From positions 5,648,857-5,712,856 of the forward strand of contig NZ_CP147776.1 in NCBI RefSeq assembly GCF_037300705.1: DNA of 64,000 nt. Direction: 5' to 3'. Below the pieces are notes generated by a model, which searched no databases, was not told where the DNA came from, and saw only the letters and a program-made list of their open reading frames with translations. The stretch comes from Massilia sp. W12. GTDB lineage: Bacteria; Pseudomonadota; Gammaproteobacteria; Burkholderiales; Burkholderiaceae_D. The position numbers were made by a program, and so were the translations under genes. Shown piece by piece: positions 1 through 8,374 of the stretch (its first letter is position 1; each line of letters starts with the position of its first letter).

Positions 1-836
1 AGACGCTGCAGATCAAATTCGCCCAGACGCGGGTCGAGCAGTTCAGCGGAAATGCCTTTGCGGATGAAGGCCGGGAAGTATTCGCGATACGCCGCCGGCG
101 TGTCTTTTTGCGCCACTTCCTGTGCAAACACTTCTTTACGGATGGTGTGCAACAGCAGGCGCGCGGTGACCAGACTGTAAGCCGGGTCTTTTTCCATCAG
201 CGCGCGTGCGGCCAGGATGGCGGATTTGTGCAGCTCTTCAACCGGAATGCCGTCGTACAGGTTTTTCAGGGTTTCGCCCAGGATGGCTTGCGCATCCACA
301 TGCTTTTCCAGGCCGATACAGGCGGCGGAAATCAATTCGCGCACGCGCTCGCGGTCGAGCACGCGCATTTCGCCGTTTTCCAGCACATGCAATTTCGGCT
401 CGCCTTCGCCGCGCGCTTCTTTCTGCTGGCGCCGTTCTTCCATATGCTTGGCGCGGTACAGCACGTAGGCGCGCGCCACGTCGTGTTCGCCGGAGCGCAT
501 CAAAGACAGTTCGACTTGATCTTGAATGTCTTCAATATGGAAGGTGCCGCCGGTCGGCTGGCGGCGCTGCAGCGCGCTGACCACGTTCTCGGTCAGCTGT
601 TCCACCAGCTCGCGCACACGGGCCGAGGCCGCACCCTGTCCGCCATTCACCGCCAAAAACGCCTTGGTCATCGCAATTGCGATTTTGGCCGGCTCAAAGC
701 CGACCACGGCGCCATTGCGGCGGATCACGCGGTACTCGGCGCGTGCGAGTTGCGGCGTATCCAGGCCCGGCGTGGCGCCGGCCAGGGGCATGGCTTGGCC
801 GGTTGGCAACAGGGATGTGTCTTGCGTCGTGTGCAT
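1..836 (-). CDS. nrdA: Ribonucleoside-diphosphate reductase alpha subunit, N-terminal part
   Basis: The large subunit of class Ia ribonucleotide reductase makes deoxyribonucleotides from ribonucleoside diphosphates in the cytosol. Only the first 278 or so codons are here; the gene runs off the left edge. Translation of the minus strand begins MHTTQDTS and contains an ATP-cone (RVIRRNGAVVGFEPAKIAIA onward, then TFHIEDIQDQVE), the allosteric nucleotide-binding module, followed by the helical start of the catalytic domain. The ATG at 836 has AGGAG five bases upstream. Long open frames on the plus strand across 108-991 are shadows. Two NrdR boxes upstream (1001-1016 and 1032-1047) indicate NrdR repression. 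Family assignment is secure. Confidence 0.93.
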   Translation of the reverse strand, partial: MHTTQDTSLLPTGQAMPLAGATPGLDTPQLARAEYRVIRRNGAVVGFEPAKIAIAMTKAFLAVNGGQGAASARVRELVEQLTENVVSALQRRQPTGGTFHIEDIQDQVELSLMRSGEHDVARAYVLYRAKHMEERRQQKEARGEGEPKLHVLENGEMRVLDRERVRELISAACIGLEKHVDAQAILGETLKNLYDGIPVEELHKSAILAARALMEKDPAYSLVTARLLLHTIRKEVFAQEVAQKDTPAAYREYFPAFIRKGISAELLDPRLGEFDLQR

Positions 837-1000
837 TGAAGCTCCTGAATCTGGCTGGTGGGGCGGCGGCCCCGTTGATCATGCGCACCCCGGTTCTGCG
901 GCGCTCAGCGCCTGGCAAGTTCCGGTATGCGGGCTGCGTGACGGGAAGCTTACGATGTAAGCCGCTTGCAAGATACGGCAGAATCTGTTAAGCCCTCTCA

Positions 1001-1016
1001 ACACTATATATAGTAG
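1001..1016. promoter_or_regulatory. NrdR box, proximal copy
   Basis: The 16 bases ACACTATATATAGTAG match the NrdR consensus acaCwAtATaTwgtgt at all but the last two positions. The box lies 165 bases upstream of the nrdA start. NrdR is an ATP-cone repressor of ribonucleotide reductase genes. It normally binds two boxes an integral number of helical turns apart, as seen here with the box at 1032. Confidence 0.82.
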
Positions 1017-1031
1017 TCGAAATCACGCGAG

Positions 1032-1047
1032 GCACAAATTGTAGTGC
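1032..1047. promoter_or_regulatory. NrdR box, distal copy
   Basis: GCACAAATTGTAGTGC is a second, less perfect match to the NrdR palindrome. It starts exactly 31 bases after the first box begins, about three helical turns, which is the classic tandem arrangement. Together the two boxes place the nrdA promoter in this region. No convincing -35/-10 pair could be assigned by eye. Confidence 0.75.
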
Positions 1048-1193
1048 CCATCCGGAGGCCACGCAATCGTTTTTGACAACATAAAAAGAGATTTTTCGCT
1101 TGAATTCGGCGATGAAATATGGCAGAGGCATGACAGATCGGCGTATCAAAATCAGCAAAAAAGCCATGCATCAATGTTGCCGCGTTAACAAGG

Positions 1194-1226
1194 AAAAGCC
1201 CGCAAGCGCAAGGCCTGCGGGCTTTT
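1194..1226. terminator. Rho-independent terminator after the CCXG PEP-CTERM gene
   Basis: AAAAGCCCGCA (1194-1204) and TGCGGGCTTTT (1216-1226) form a perfect 11-bp stem around an 11-base loop, with A/T runs on both flanks. It sits just past the stop of the minus-strand gene 1250-1888. Confidence 0.85.
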
Positions 1227-1249
1227 CTGCGGCGCTTTTGGCGCTGTGA

Positions 1250-1888
1250 TCAGGCCAGTTTTTGTTGGCGGCGGCGGCTTAACATGCCAACTGCGCCCAG
1301 ACCTGCCAGCAGCAGGGCGTAGGTTTCGGGTTCCGGCACCGGGTTCAGGGTCTGGTTGTTGAAGCTTTGGAAGCCCTGGCCGAAGTTGTATTGAATTTGC
1401 TGACCGCCATCACAGCAGTTTTCCAGGCCGTACACCGTCAGGGTGTGGTTGCCGGCGGCGATATTGCCGGAGAATTGGAAGTACTGGCTGGGGTTGTTGT
1501 AATTACCGGCCCACCACATATCGGTGTTGCGGAAAGCGACGGCCTGGCCGTCCAGGAAGATCGCGCCGCCACGGCCAAAATCCACCCCGGCGCGAATCGT
1601 CCATGTGCCGGCCTGGTTGCCTTGCACGCCGAATTGAATGGTGGATTTAAACGCCACATTGGTATAGCTGCCGCCAAAAATGGACTGGTTGGAAATATTG
1701 TTATAGCTGGCGATATTTGTCACGCCATAACCGGCGCCGGGCGCGGCAACCGCAGCTTCCACCACATCGCGGTAAGCTTCAGCAGTGGCTTGCGGGCCGG
1801 CGGCAGAATAGCCGGTTTGGAACGAAATCAGGCTGGCATTCGCGTGCGCTGCGGCAAACAAAGCGATCAGTGCGGCAATCTTTTTCAT
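1250..1888 (-). CDS. CCXG-type PEP-CTERM secreted protein
   Basis: A 212-residue exported protein of unknown function. Residues 1-18 form a signal peptide ending in AHANA. Near residue 158 there is the pair ENCCDGGQ, which fits the NCBI family named CCXG family PEP-CTERM protein. The C-terminus carries VPEPETYALLLAGLGAVGML and then an RRRQQK basic tail, the PEP-CTERM sorting signal removed by an exosortase. A PA14- or galactose-binding-like beta fold is possible (FLDGQAVAF, AAGNHTLTVYG), as in proteins that hold an inert sugar-binding lobe. It is a single-gene unit with its own terminator. The exosortase is not in this window. Confidence 0.85.
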   Translation of the reverse strand: MKKIAALIALFAAAHANASLISFQTGYSAAGPQATAEAYRDVVEAAVAAPGAGYGVTNIASYNNISNQSIFGGSYTNVAFKSTIQFGVQGNQAGTWTIRAGVDFGRGGAIFLDGQAVAFRNTDMWWAGNYNNPSQYFQFSGNIAAGNHTLTVYGLENCCDGGQQIQYNFGQGFQSFNNQTLNPVPEPETYALLLAGLGAVGMLSRRRQQKLA

Positions 1889-2192
1889 CAGTATTCCTTT
1901 GTGTGGTAGCGGGGCCTTGCAGGACTTTTTTCATTCATCTGTGAATATTTATCCACATGTTTTTATGGCAATCCTGAGTACGGCATTGTAATGATGCCTG
2001 GCGGCAATGTAAACGCCGGATATTGATTTATTGATAAATTAGAGGGGTATTTCTTTTCCCAGCGTCAGCAGGCAGACTTTAGCTGCTATGCGGCGGCAAT
2101 CTATGCGCTTGAGGGAATGCGAACAAGCCGGGTTCCCGCCTGTGCGGAAAAAATGGCGGCAGCCATGGGCCGCAATTTTTGCGACAAACGCA
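1889..2192. other. Intergenic region, no gene seen
   Basis: This stretch lies between two minus-strand genes and should hold the promoter of the CCXG PEP-CTERM gene. Short frames here lack ribosome binding sites and overlap each other. No hairpin with a T-run or clear operator was found. Confidence 0.5.
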
Positions 2193-2888
2193 TCAGCCCG
2201 GGCAGTTGGTGGCTTCCATTTTCCCGCTGAAGCCGCCATTCACGGCGGAGGGCCGGTTTGGCAGATGCATGCAATAACTGTTCTTGCCATGGCGGATGCG
2301 GTAAAACTCTTGCCCGCCGACAGAAATACGTTCAATAGTGGCTTCGCGCGGGATGCCGGCGGCGCGTATGGCTTCTTCAAAACGGTCGCCATGCCCCATG
2401 GCGCTGGCGCGCGCCAGCGGCGAATCGCCAGCGCGCAAGCCGCGCTCGGTTTTGCCGGCGGCGCGCAGGGCGTTTTGCGCGAATTCGCTGTCATATTGGC
2501 GCGCAAAGGGATCGCTTGGCGTTGCCGGGGCGGGTTTGTCCAGATTGACGGGCGCGGGCGGCAGCAAGATGGCGGCGGGCGGCGCGGCAGTTTCTGTGGG
2601 CGGCAGTGGCCGTGGGACTGGGGTGGGCGCTGCCGGCGGCGCAGTTTGCCGCAGCGTGCGCGGCTGAGGATTGCTTTGCTGGATTGCTTGCGCTTGTGCC
2701 GGCCTGTGCGGCGCCGGCGGTGGCAGGAAAACGATTTGCAAGTCCTGGCGCTTGAGTTGGCTGGCAGGCGCTGTACGCTGAGCGGGCGCGGGCTTGCGCC
2801 ATTGCCAGCTAAACAGCAAGCCTAAGTGCAGCGCAATGCTGCACAGTATAGCCAGGCGATAGGATGGGCTTGCAGTGGCGAAATTCAT
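2193..2888 (-). CDS. TonB-like N-terminal anchored proline-rich protein
   Basis: A 231-residue protein of unknown function. The N-terminus (residues 1-30, YRLAILCSIALHLGLLFSW) is a single membrane anchor of the kind seen in TonB-family proteins. A proline/alanine-rich segment (about 50-130, many PPAP and PLPP runs) could span the periplasm. The C-terminal part (RFEEAIRAAGIPREATIERISVGGQEFYRIRHGKNSYCMHLPN) looks folded but is not a TonB C-terminal domain I recognise. The start at 2888 was chosen because the signal-like segment begins there; the frame extends further upstream without features. No partner exbB or exbD is nearby. Confidence 0.65.
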   Translation of the reverse strand: MNFATASPSYRLAILCSIALHLGLLFSWQWRKPAPAQRTAPASQLKRQDLQIVFLPPPAPHRPAQAQAIQQSNPQPRTLRQTAPPAAPTPVPRPLPPTETAAPPAAILLPPAPVNLDKPAPATPSDPFARQYDSEFAQNALRAAGKTERGLRAGDSPLARASAMGHGDRFEEAIRAAGIPREATIERISVGGQEFYRIRHGKNSYCMHLPNRPSAVNGGFSGKMEATNCPG

Positions 2889-3342
2889 GAGGCTCAAGAG
2901 CTGGGGGGCAAAACGGCATTGTATGATGCAGCTTATTCTGTCCCTGAGGCTGAACGGCTTCAGCCGCCCTGGTAGCATCAGATGGCGGTCTGGGCAGCAT
3001 ATGCTGACACTCTGGCAAGCGTTTGCTGAATATGTCAACGCATTTCACTGCGGATTTAACAAAGTAATATTTAAATAGCGATTTTTTTTCTTTAAAAACC
3101 TTGCATGCGCAAGAAGGAATGACTAAATTGCATCTATTCCGCGCCACGTATCAACAGCGTTTCCGGGTGTTGCGGTAAAAAACGGGAGCGTTGCCATAGA
3201 AAAGAGGCTGGCAGGGTGCTGCAGTTTGGCGCGCTGAATCCCGGTCTCCACCAAAAAGCATCGAGCAAGATGCCACAACAAAGCAGATCGCACCTGCACA
3301 GGCTGGCGGGTGTGTTGGTTTGAATAAAAACGGGAGAATGTC
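2889..3342. other. Divergent intergenic region
   Basis: 454 bases between a minus-strand gene and the plus-strand lipoprotein gene. Overlapping short frames are present on both strands but none has a plausible ribosome binding site or coherent composition. It should contain both promoters. GGGAG at the right end serves the gene at 3343. Confidence 0.5.
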
Positions 3343-5010
3343 ATGTCAGATGCATACCTAATGCCGATCCGGCGCAGTTTGTTGCGCCCTGTTGTTGTGT
3401 CCCTCTGTGCAATGCTGAGCGCGTGCGCAGGCAGTCCGATTGTGAAGTGGGATCATACCCAATCCGCAGGATGCCAAAACAAAGAATGGGCGCAAGATTG
3501 CGGGCGCGAATACGCCGACCGCGCCGGCAATGCCTACCGCAATGCCCTGTATGGTCAGGTGGATCAACAAAGCAATATGCGCAATGGCTTGATTGTCGCA
3601 GGCGCGGCGATCTTGGGTATGTCATATGGCAAGGCGCACAAAGACGCTATCACCGGCGCCTCGCTCCTGAGCGGAACGGCTTATACCTTGGGCACTTACG
3701 AGTTTGATAAGCGGCGCTGGGATATTTATAACAAGGGCATTGAAGCGGTGAATTGCGCCAAGACGGCGGTGCTGCCGTTGAATTTGACAATGGAAGATGT
3801 TAAAGATCTGGATAAGCAATTGAATGGTTTGGAAAAGCACATGGGCCAATTGCAGGGCCGCTTGCAGGTGGTTGAAGGGGTTCTCGCATATTTAAAAGCG
3901 AAATACCCTGATGCCGATGCGCTTGATCCATACAAAGCGATTGTGAAAGAAGCGCAAAGCGATGTCCGCAGCTTGCAAAAAATTCACAAAGCGGGACGTA
4001 AGCTGCACGGCGGGGTGATCATGTCTGACAACCGCTTAAAATCCAGTGTGGATCAGATTGATCAACGTTTGAACGATGCGCTGAAAGACACGGTGCCTGA
4101 TTTGAGCGCCATCCCCAAGATTGTGGGCGGCCTGGGCGCAATGTCGGCACAATTTGCACCAAGTCAGGACATCAAAGATATTTTATTGGGTAGCAATAAG
4201 GAGGAGAGCAAAGCCTCTTCTGGCGCCGACAATAAGGAAGAAAGTAAGGGAGAAACAGCTGCCTCTGCCAAGGAAAAAGCGGAAAGTAAAAAAAACCAGA
4301 ATAAATCAATCAGTGAGAAGTTGAAAAAAGTTGATGATGCCAGTGAACCGGGCAAAGAAAATGGCTTAGGCAGCGGCACAACCGAACGTATGTTAATCAA
4401 AGCTTTGGAGTCCCTGAAACAACCGCTGGAAGATAGCTTTCAAGCCGCTCTCAAAGTACACGGCATATTGATCGCTTTTGATAAGAAGGTTGCGGCCAAT
4501 GCTTTGGATGCCTGTGGCGATGCCAGCAAAATCGTACTGGATATGACGCTGACGACGAAGAGCATCAGCTTCACCAAAGGCGTGGAAGACAGCAAATCTG
4601 TCTTCATCAATGGCGGTACCAAACCCTACCATGTGGAAATTGACGGCAATAATGAGACCGGTCTTACCGTGCGCGGCCCGCGTATTGATGAAAGCCGGAT
4701 CATGATTAATGTCAGCGAAAAGAGCAAAGACATCAAGAAAAAAGAAGTGCAAGTGCTGGTCAGTGACGCATCAAACCCTGTCAAAAGTGCGGTTTTGACA
4801 ATCAAGCTGGAAGCGCCGAAAGCGGATGAAACGCCAGCTGCGGAAAAACCCAAGCAAAAAGGAAAGCAAAAAGCCTCGGGCGCGAAACCGGCTAATGCCA
4901 CGAATGCTGGCGCAGCTGCCGGCGCAGCCACAGTGGCGCCACAGGCTGCGGCTGACAATTCTCCATGCATGGGGGGCAAAAAGAAGGACGCCAGCGGTAA
5001 TTGCGTATAA
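3343..5010 (+). CDS. Large putative lipoprotein with coiled-coil and Ig-like parts
   Basis: 555 residues, function not recognised. The lipobox LSAC near residue 28 predicts a lipid-anchored envelope protein. Next come a small hydrophobic stretch (NGLIVAGAAILGMSYG), a helical region with coiled-coil character (about 145-260), a very Lys/Glu/Ser-rich linker (about 280-340), a probable beta-sandwich (about 400-490, TLTTKSISFTKG to KSAVLTIKLEAP), and an Ala-rich tail ending in two cysteines (PCMGGKKKDASGNC). ATG at 3343 has GGGAG seven bases upstream; a second ATG at 3361 would also keep the signal. It stands alone, ends at a terminator, and could be a surface or adhesion-linked lipoprotein, which is a guess. 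Confidence 0.75.
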   Translation: MSDAYLMPIRRSLLRPVVVSLCAMLSACAGSPIVKWDHTQSAGCQNKEWAQDCGREYADRAGNAYRNALYGQVDQQSNMRNGLIVAGAAILGMSYGKAHKDAITGASLLSGTAYTLGTYEFDKRRWDIYNKGIEAVNCAKTAVLPLNLTMEDVKDLDKQLNGLEKHMGQLQGRLQVVEGVLAYLKAKYPDADALDPYKAIVKEAQSDVRSLQKIHKAGRKLHGGVIMSDNRLKSSVDQIDQRLNDALKDTVPDLSAIPKIVGGLGAMSAQFAPSQDIKDILLGSNKEESKASSGADNKEESKGETAASAKEKAESKKNQNKSISEKLKKVDDASEPGKENGLGSGTTERMLIKALESLKQPLEDSFQAALKVHGILIAFDKKVAANALDACGDASKIVLDMTLTTKSISFTKGVEDSKSVFINGGTKPYHVEIDGNNETGLTVRGPRIDESRIMINVSEKSKDIKKKEVQVLVSDASNPVKSAVLTIKLEAPKADETPAAEKPKQKGKQKASGAKPANATNAGAAAGAATVAPQAAADNSPCMGGKKKDASGNCV

Positions 5011-5021
5011 AGTCAGGGAGT

Positions 5022-5062
5022 ACAACAGCCGCCGCAACCAGATAACGGCGGCGGCTGTTTTG
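5022..5062. terminator. Bidirectional terminator between lipoprotein gene and gabD
   Basis: AACAGCCGCCG (5024-5034) pairs with CGGCGGCTGTT (5049-5059), followed by TT on the plus strand and preceded by AA-rich bases. It lies between two convergent genes and can serve both. Confidence 0.75.
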
Positions 5063-5089
5063 AGAAAAGCAGGCCGTAGCCTGCATTCA

Positions 5090-6544
5090 TCAAATCCCAC
5101 CCAAGCAAACGTACTTAATCTCCAAATAATCCTCAATCCCATACTTCGAGCCTTCACGCCCCAGGCCCGATTGCTTAATCCCGCCGAATGGCGCGATTTC
5201 ATTCGAGATCAGGCCGGTGTTGACGCCCACCATGCCGGATTCCAGACCTTCCGCCACGCGCCAGATGCGGCCAATGTCGCGCGAGTAGAAATAGCTGGCC
5301 AGGCCGAATTCGGTGTCGTTCGCCATCTGCAACACTTCCTCATCGGTCTTGAAGCGGAACAAGGGAGCCAGCGGGCCGAAGGTTTCTTCTTTCGCCACCC
5401 GCATGTCCGAGGTCACATCCGCCACCACGGTCGGTTCAAAAAAGCTGTGGCCCAGCGCATGGCGTTTGCCGCCGGTCAGCAGGCGGCCGCCTTTGGCCAG
5501 CGCGTCAGCGATGTGCTCTTCCACTTTTTGCACCGCTTTTTGATCGATCAGCGGGCCTTGCGTCACGCCCGGCTCCACGCCATTGCCCACCTTCAGCTTT
5601 TGCACGGCAGCGGCGAATTTTTCCGCGAACGCGTCATACACGCCATCTTGCACATAGATGCGGTTGGCGCAGACGCAGGTTTGGCCGGCGTTGCGGTATT
5701 TGGAAATCAAAGCGCCTTCCACTGCCGCATCCAGATCGGCATCGTCAAATACGATGAAGGGCGCATTGCCGCCCAATTCGAGCGAGAGTTTTTTAATGGT
5801 CGGCGCGCATTGTTGCATCAGCACGCGGCCCACTTCGGTGGAGCCGGTGAAAGTCAGCTTGCGCACAATCGGGTTGGACGTCATTTCGCCGCCGATGGCG
5901 CGCGATTGGCCGGTAATCACGCTGAATACGCCAGGCGGCACGCCGGCGCGCTCAGCTAACACCGCCATCGCCAGCGCGGAATACGGGGTCAGATCGGCCG
6001 GGCGCACCACAATCGTGCAGCCCGCCGCCAGCGCCGGGCCGACTTTGCGCGTGATCATCGCCGCCGGGAAATTCCACGGGGTGATGGCGGCGCACACGCC
6101 GATAGGCTCTTTCAAGACCACGGTGCGCTTATCGTTCCAGGGCGATTGCATGACATCGCCGCAGATGCGCTTGGCTTCTTCGCCAAACCATTCCAGGAAG
6201 GAGGCGGCAAAGGCGATTTCACCGCGCGATTCGGTCATCGGCTTGCCCTGTTCGGAAGTCATGATCAAGGCCAGATCTTCCTGATTGGCCATCATCAGAT
6301 CGTGCCATTTGCGCAAAATCGCGGCGCGCTCTTTGGCGTTCTTCTTGCGCCAGGCCGGCAGCGCAGCATCCGCCGCTTCAATCGCGCGGCGCGCTTCCGT
6401 CGCGCCCATATACGCCATGACGCCGATTTGCTCACCGGTGGCCGGATTGCTGACGGCCAGGGTTTTGCCATCGTCGGCATCGCACCAGACGCCATTGATA
6501 TAGGCTTGTTGGCGCAAGAGGCTGGGGTCTTTCAATTGCAACAT
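5090..6544 (-). CDS. gabD: Succinate-semialdehyde dehydrogenase (NAD(P)+)
   Basis: Oxidises succinate semialdehyde to succinate, the last step of 4-aminobutyrate use. 484 residues, the normal length for the GabD branch of aldehyde dehydrogenases. Visible landmarks are the oxyanion Asn158 in TPWNFP, general base Glu256 in LSLELGG, and catalytic Cys290 in NAGQTC. The usual KPA motif that contacts the cofactor ribose/phosphate is RPA here (Arg181, codon CGC). The start at 6544 has AGGAG five bases upstream; an upstream ATG at 6571 lacks one. It is divergent from a MocR/GabR-type regulator gene at 6740, which probably controls it. No gabT is in the window. Confidence 0.9.
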   Translation of the reverse strand: MLQLKDPSLLRQQAYINGVWCDADDGKTLAVSNPATGEQIGVMAYMGATEARRAIEAADAALPAWRKKNAKERAAILRKWHDLMMANQEDLALIMTSEQGKPMTESRGEIAFAASFLEWFGEEAKRICGDVMQSPWNDKRTVVLKEPIGVCAAITPWNFPAAMITRKVGPALAAGCTIVVRPADLTPYSALAMAVLAERAGVPPGVFSVITGQSRAIGGEMTSNPIVRKLTFTGSTEVGRVLMQQCAPTIKKLSLELGGNAPFIVFDDADLDAAVEGALISKYRNAGQTCVCANRIYVQDGVYDAFAEKFAAAVQKLKVGNGVEPGVTQGPLIDQKAVQKVEEHIADALAKGGRLLTGGKRHALGHSFFEPTVVADVTSDMRVAKEETFGPLAPLFRFKTDEEVLQMANDTEFGLASYFYSRDIGRIWRVAEGLESGMVGVNTGLISNEIAPFGGIKQSGLGREGSKYGIEDYLEIKYVCLGGI

Positions 6545-6673
6545 GTGTACTCCTGGTGATGTGGTTCGCAAAGGGAGATGCCGGCATGCTCTGATGCCGC
6601 TTACCGCATATGCGATGCGTAAGCAGACACAAGAGGCACATAAACTGCAAAAAACAGGCGAGACAGCGATCTT

Positions 6674-6713
6674 CTTAATATATTAAGCAGATCTGGCACT
6701 ATAATGTAGTACC
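6674..6713. promoter_or_regulatory. Divergent gabD/gabR promoter with two palindromes
   Basis: The intergenic region holds a perfect 14-bp palindrome CTTAATATATTAAG (6674-6687). It also holds an imperfect inverted repeat GGCACT-N7-AGTACC (6695-6713) that covers a TATAAT -10-like hexamer at 6700-6705. Either could be the operator of the MocR-type regulator. The assignment rests on position and symmetry only. Confidence 0.45.
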
Positions 6714-6739
6714 AATTCTTTTTTTTTGATGGGGCCACT

Positions 6740-8245
6740 TTGAAAAACAGCACCCTGAGCGACTTCTTGCAACAAAAACTGGAACGGGAGCACCCATTGC
6801 CCATGAATCGCCAATTGTATCAGCTGATACGCGAGGCGATTTTGCAGCAATACCTGCCGGTGGGCTTGCAGCTGCCCAGCTCGCGCGAATTGGCGCGCGA
6901 ATTGGGGATTGCGCGCAATACGGTGATGTTCGCCTATGAGCAATTAATCGCCGAAGGTTTTTTGCAGACCCGGCCCGGGGCCGGCAGTTTTATCGCTGAC
7001 ACCACGCCGCAATTGCCGCCTGAGCATGCCGCCAGCGGTGCGCCTTTGGCGAGTCAGGATGCGCCGCTGTTTTCGCGTCGCGCCCGCACCTTGCTGGCGC
7101 ATAGCGGGGTCAGCGAACAGCAATCCGGCGCTTTCATGCCGGGGCTGCCGGATGTGGCGCACTTTCCGTACAAAGTCTGGACCCGCTTGCATAACAAAGT
7201 CTGGCGCCGCGCCCGGCTGGATATGTTGAGTTACAGCCAAAGCGGCGGCTACATGCCGCTGCGGGCGGCGATTGCCGATTATCTGCGCTTGGCGCGCTCG
7301 GTGAATTGCAGCGCGGAAAATGTCTTGATCACACATGGCATTCATCAATCGCTGGACTTGATCGCCAAGCTTTTATGCGACGCCGGCGATACCGCCTGGG
7401 TCGAAGAGCCTGGTTACTGGGGCATTAAAAGCGTCTTGCATGCGCTCGATGTGACCCCTGTGCCGATGGCGGTGGATGAGGAAGGCATGCGTTTGCATAA
7501 TCCGGCAGAGGGGACATGTGCAGGGCCAAAGCCGAAGCTGATTTGCGTCACCCCGTCACACCAATATCCGACCGGCGCGCTGATGAGTCTGGCGCGCCGC
7601 CGCCAACTGCTGGAATACGCGCAAAGCCATCAAGCCTGGGTGGTGGAAGACGACTATGACAGCGAATTCCGTTTTATGGGGCGGCCGCTGGCCAGTCTGC
7701 AAGGCATGGATGCGCAAGGGCGCGTGTTATACACCGGCACCTTCAGCAAGACTTTATTCCCGGGTTTGCGCATCGGCTTTCTGGTCGTGCCGCCGGCGCT
7801 GGCGCCGGGCTTCGCCACCGCCTTGTCCGAGTTATACCGGGGCGGACATATTTTTACCCAGGCAGTCTTGACCGATTTCATTAACGAAGGCCATTTTGCC
7901 GCGCATGTGCGGCGCATGCGCCAGCTGTACGCCGAGCGCCGCCTGTGTTTGCAGCAGGCGATTGCGCGCGAATTGCCCAAGGCCACTTTGTACAGCGGCG
8001 GCGAAGCCGGCTTGCATCTGACCTTGCGCTTGCCGGATGAATGTGATGACGTGGCTTTATGCGCGGCGGCGCGCGCCGCCGGCATTATCGCGCGCCCGCT
8101 CTCGGCCTATCATTTGCAAACCGGGCCGGCCTGCGCGCGCGGTCTGGTGTTGGGCTACGCCCATGTGCCGCCGGCGCAAATCGATAGCGCGTTTGCGCAA
8201 CTGGCGCGGCTGATTTTGCAATATTCTCCGACGCTGAAGATTTGA
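6740..8245 (+). CDS. MocR/GabR-family transcription regulator with aminotransferase-like domain
   Basis: 501 residues: a GntR-type winged helix (about 22-88, QLYQLIREAIL to LQTRPGAGSF) joined to a fold-type I aminotransferase-like domain (about 130-495). The PLP-binding lysine is Lys337 in TGTFSKTLFPGLRIGF; the cofactor-facing acidic stretch EDDYDSEF is at 303-310. In B. subtilis GabR such a protein senses GABA with PLP and activates gabTD. The divergent gabD supports the same role here. The chosen start is TTG at 6740, the only one that keeps the usual N-terminal segment SDFLQQKL; an ATG exists at 6803. The family is secure, the GABA ligand is inferred. Confidence 0.85.
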   Translation: MKNSTLSDFLQQKLEREHPLPMNRQLYQLIREAILQQYLPVGLQLPSSRELARELGIARNTVMFAYEQLIAEGFLQTRPGAGSFIADTTPQLPPEHAASGAPLASQDAPLFSRRARTLLAHSGVSEQQSGAFMPGLPDVAHFPYKVWTRLHNKVWRRARLDMLSYSQSGGYMPLRAAIADYLRLARSVNCSAENVLITHGIHQSLDLIAKLLCDAGDTAWVEEPGYWGIKSVLHALDVTPVPMAVDEEGMRLHNPAEGTCAGPKPKLICVTPSHQYPTGALMSLARRRQLLEYAQSHQAWVVEDDYDSEFRFMGRPLASLQGMDAQGRVLYTGTFSKTLFPGLRIGFLVVPPALAPGFATALSELYRGGHIFTQAVLTDFINEGHFAAHVRRMRQLYAERRLCLQQAIARELPKATLYSGGEAGLHLTLRLPDECDDVALCAAARAAGIIARPLSAYHLQTGPACARGLVLGYAHVPPAQIDSAFAQLARLILQYSPTLKI

Positions 8246-8317
8246 TTGAAATTTTTCCACTGCGCAATAGAATGACATTACAGCTCCCCCACGCCTGCAG
8301 CTGTGTGCATTACCTCA

Positions 8318-8350
8318 ACCGGGCGCCATATCCCTGCTCCCTTCTGTCTT
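8318..8350 (+). promoter_or_regulatory. Duplicated leader block, copy A
   Basis: A 33-base block starting ACCGGGCGCC and ending CTTCTGTCTT, 25 bases before the start codon. It matches the block at 9215-9247, in front of the next paralogue, at about 29 of 33 positions. The third paralogue lacks it. It may be part of the transcribed leader; its function is unknown. Confidence 0.5.
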
Positions 8351-8374
8351 GCTGAATCAGATAGAAAGTCAATC

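Larger units (their letters stand above)
837..1193. other. Intergenic region upstream of nrdA
   Basis: This stretch separates nrdA from the terminator of the next minus-strand gene. Apart from the two NrdR boxes and the nrdA ribosome binding site there is no supported gene. The part from about 1050 to 1190 is AT-richer and shows nothing recognisable. Confidence 0.6.

Noticed and set aside
108-991. Several long plus-strand open frames
   Set aside because: They lie opposite the nrdA gene, which reads in a recognised protein family on the minus strand with a good ribosome binding site.
4826-5959. A 377-codon plus-strand frame
   Set aside because: It starts inside the lipoprotein gene, runs through a terminator and lies opposite gabD; its composition (His, Gln, Arg, Ala runs) is that of an antisense shadow.
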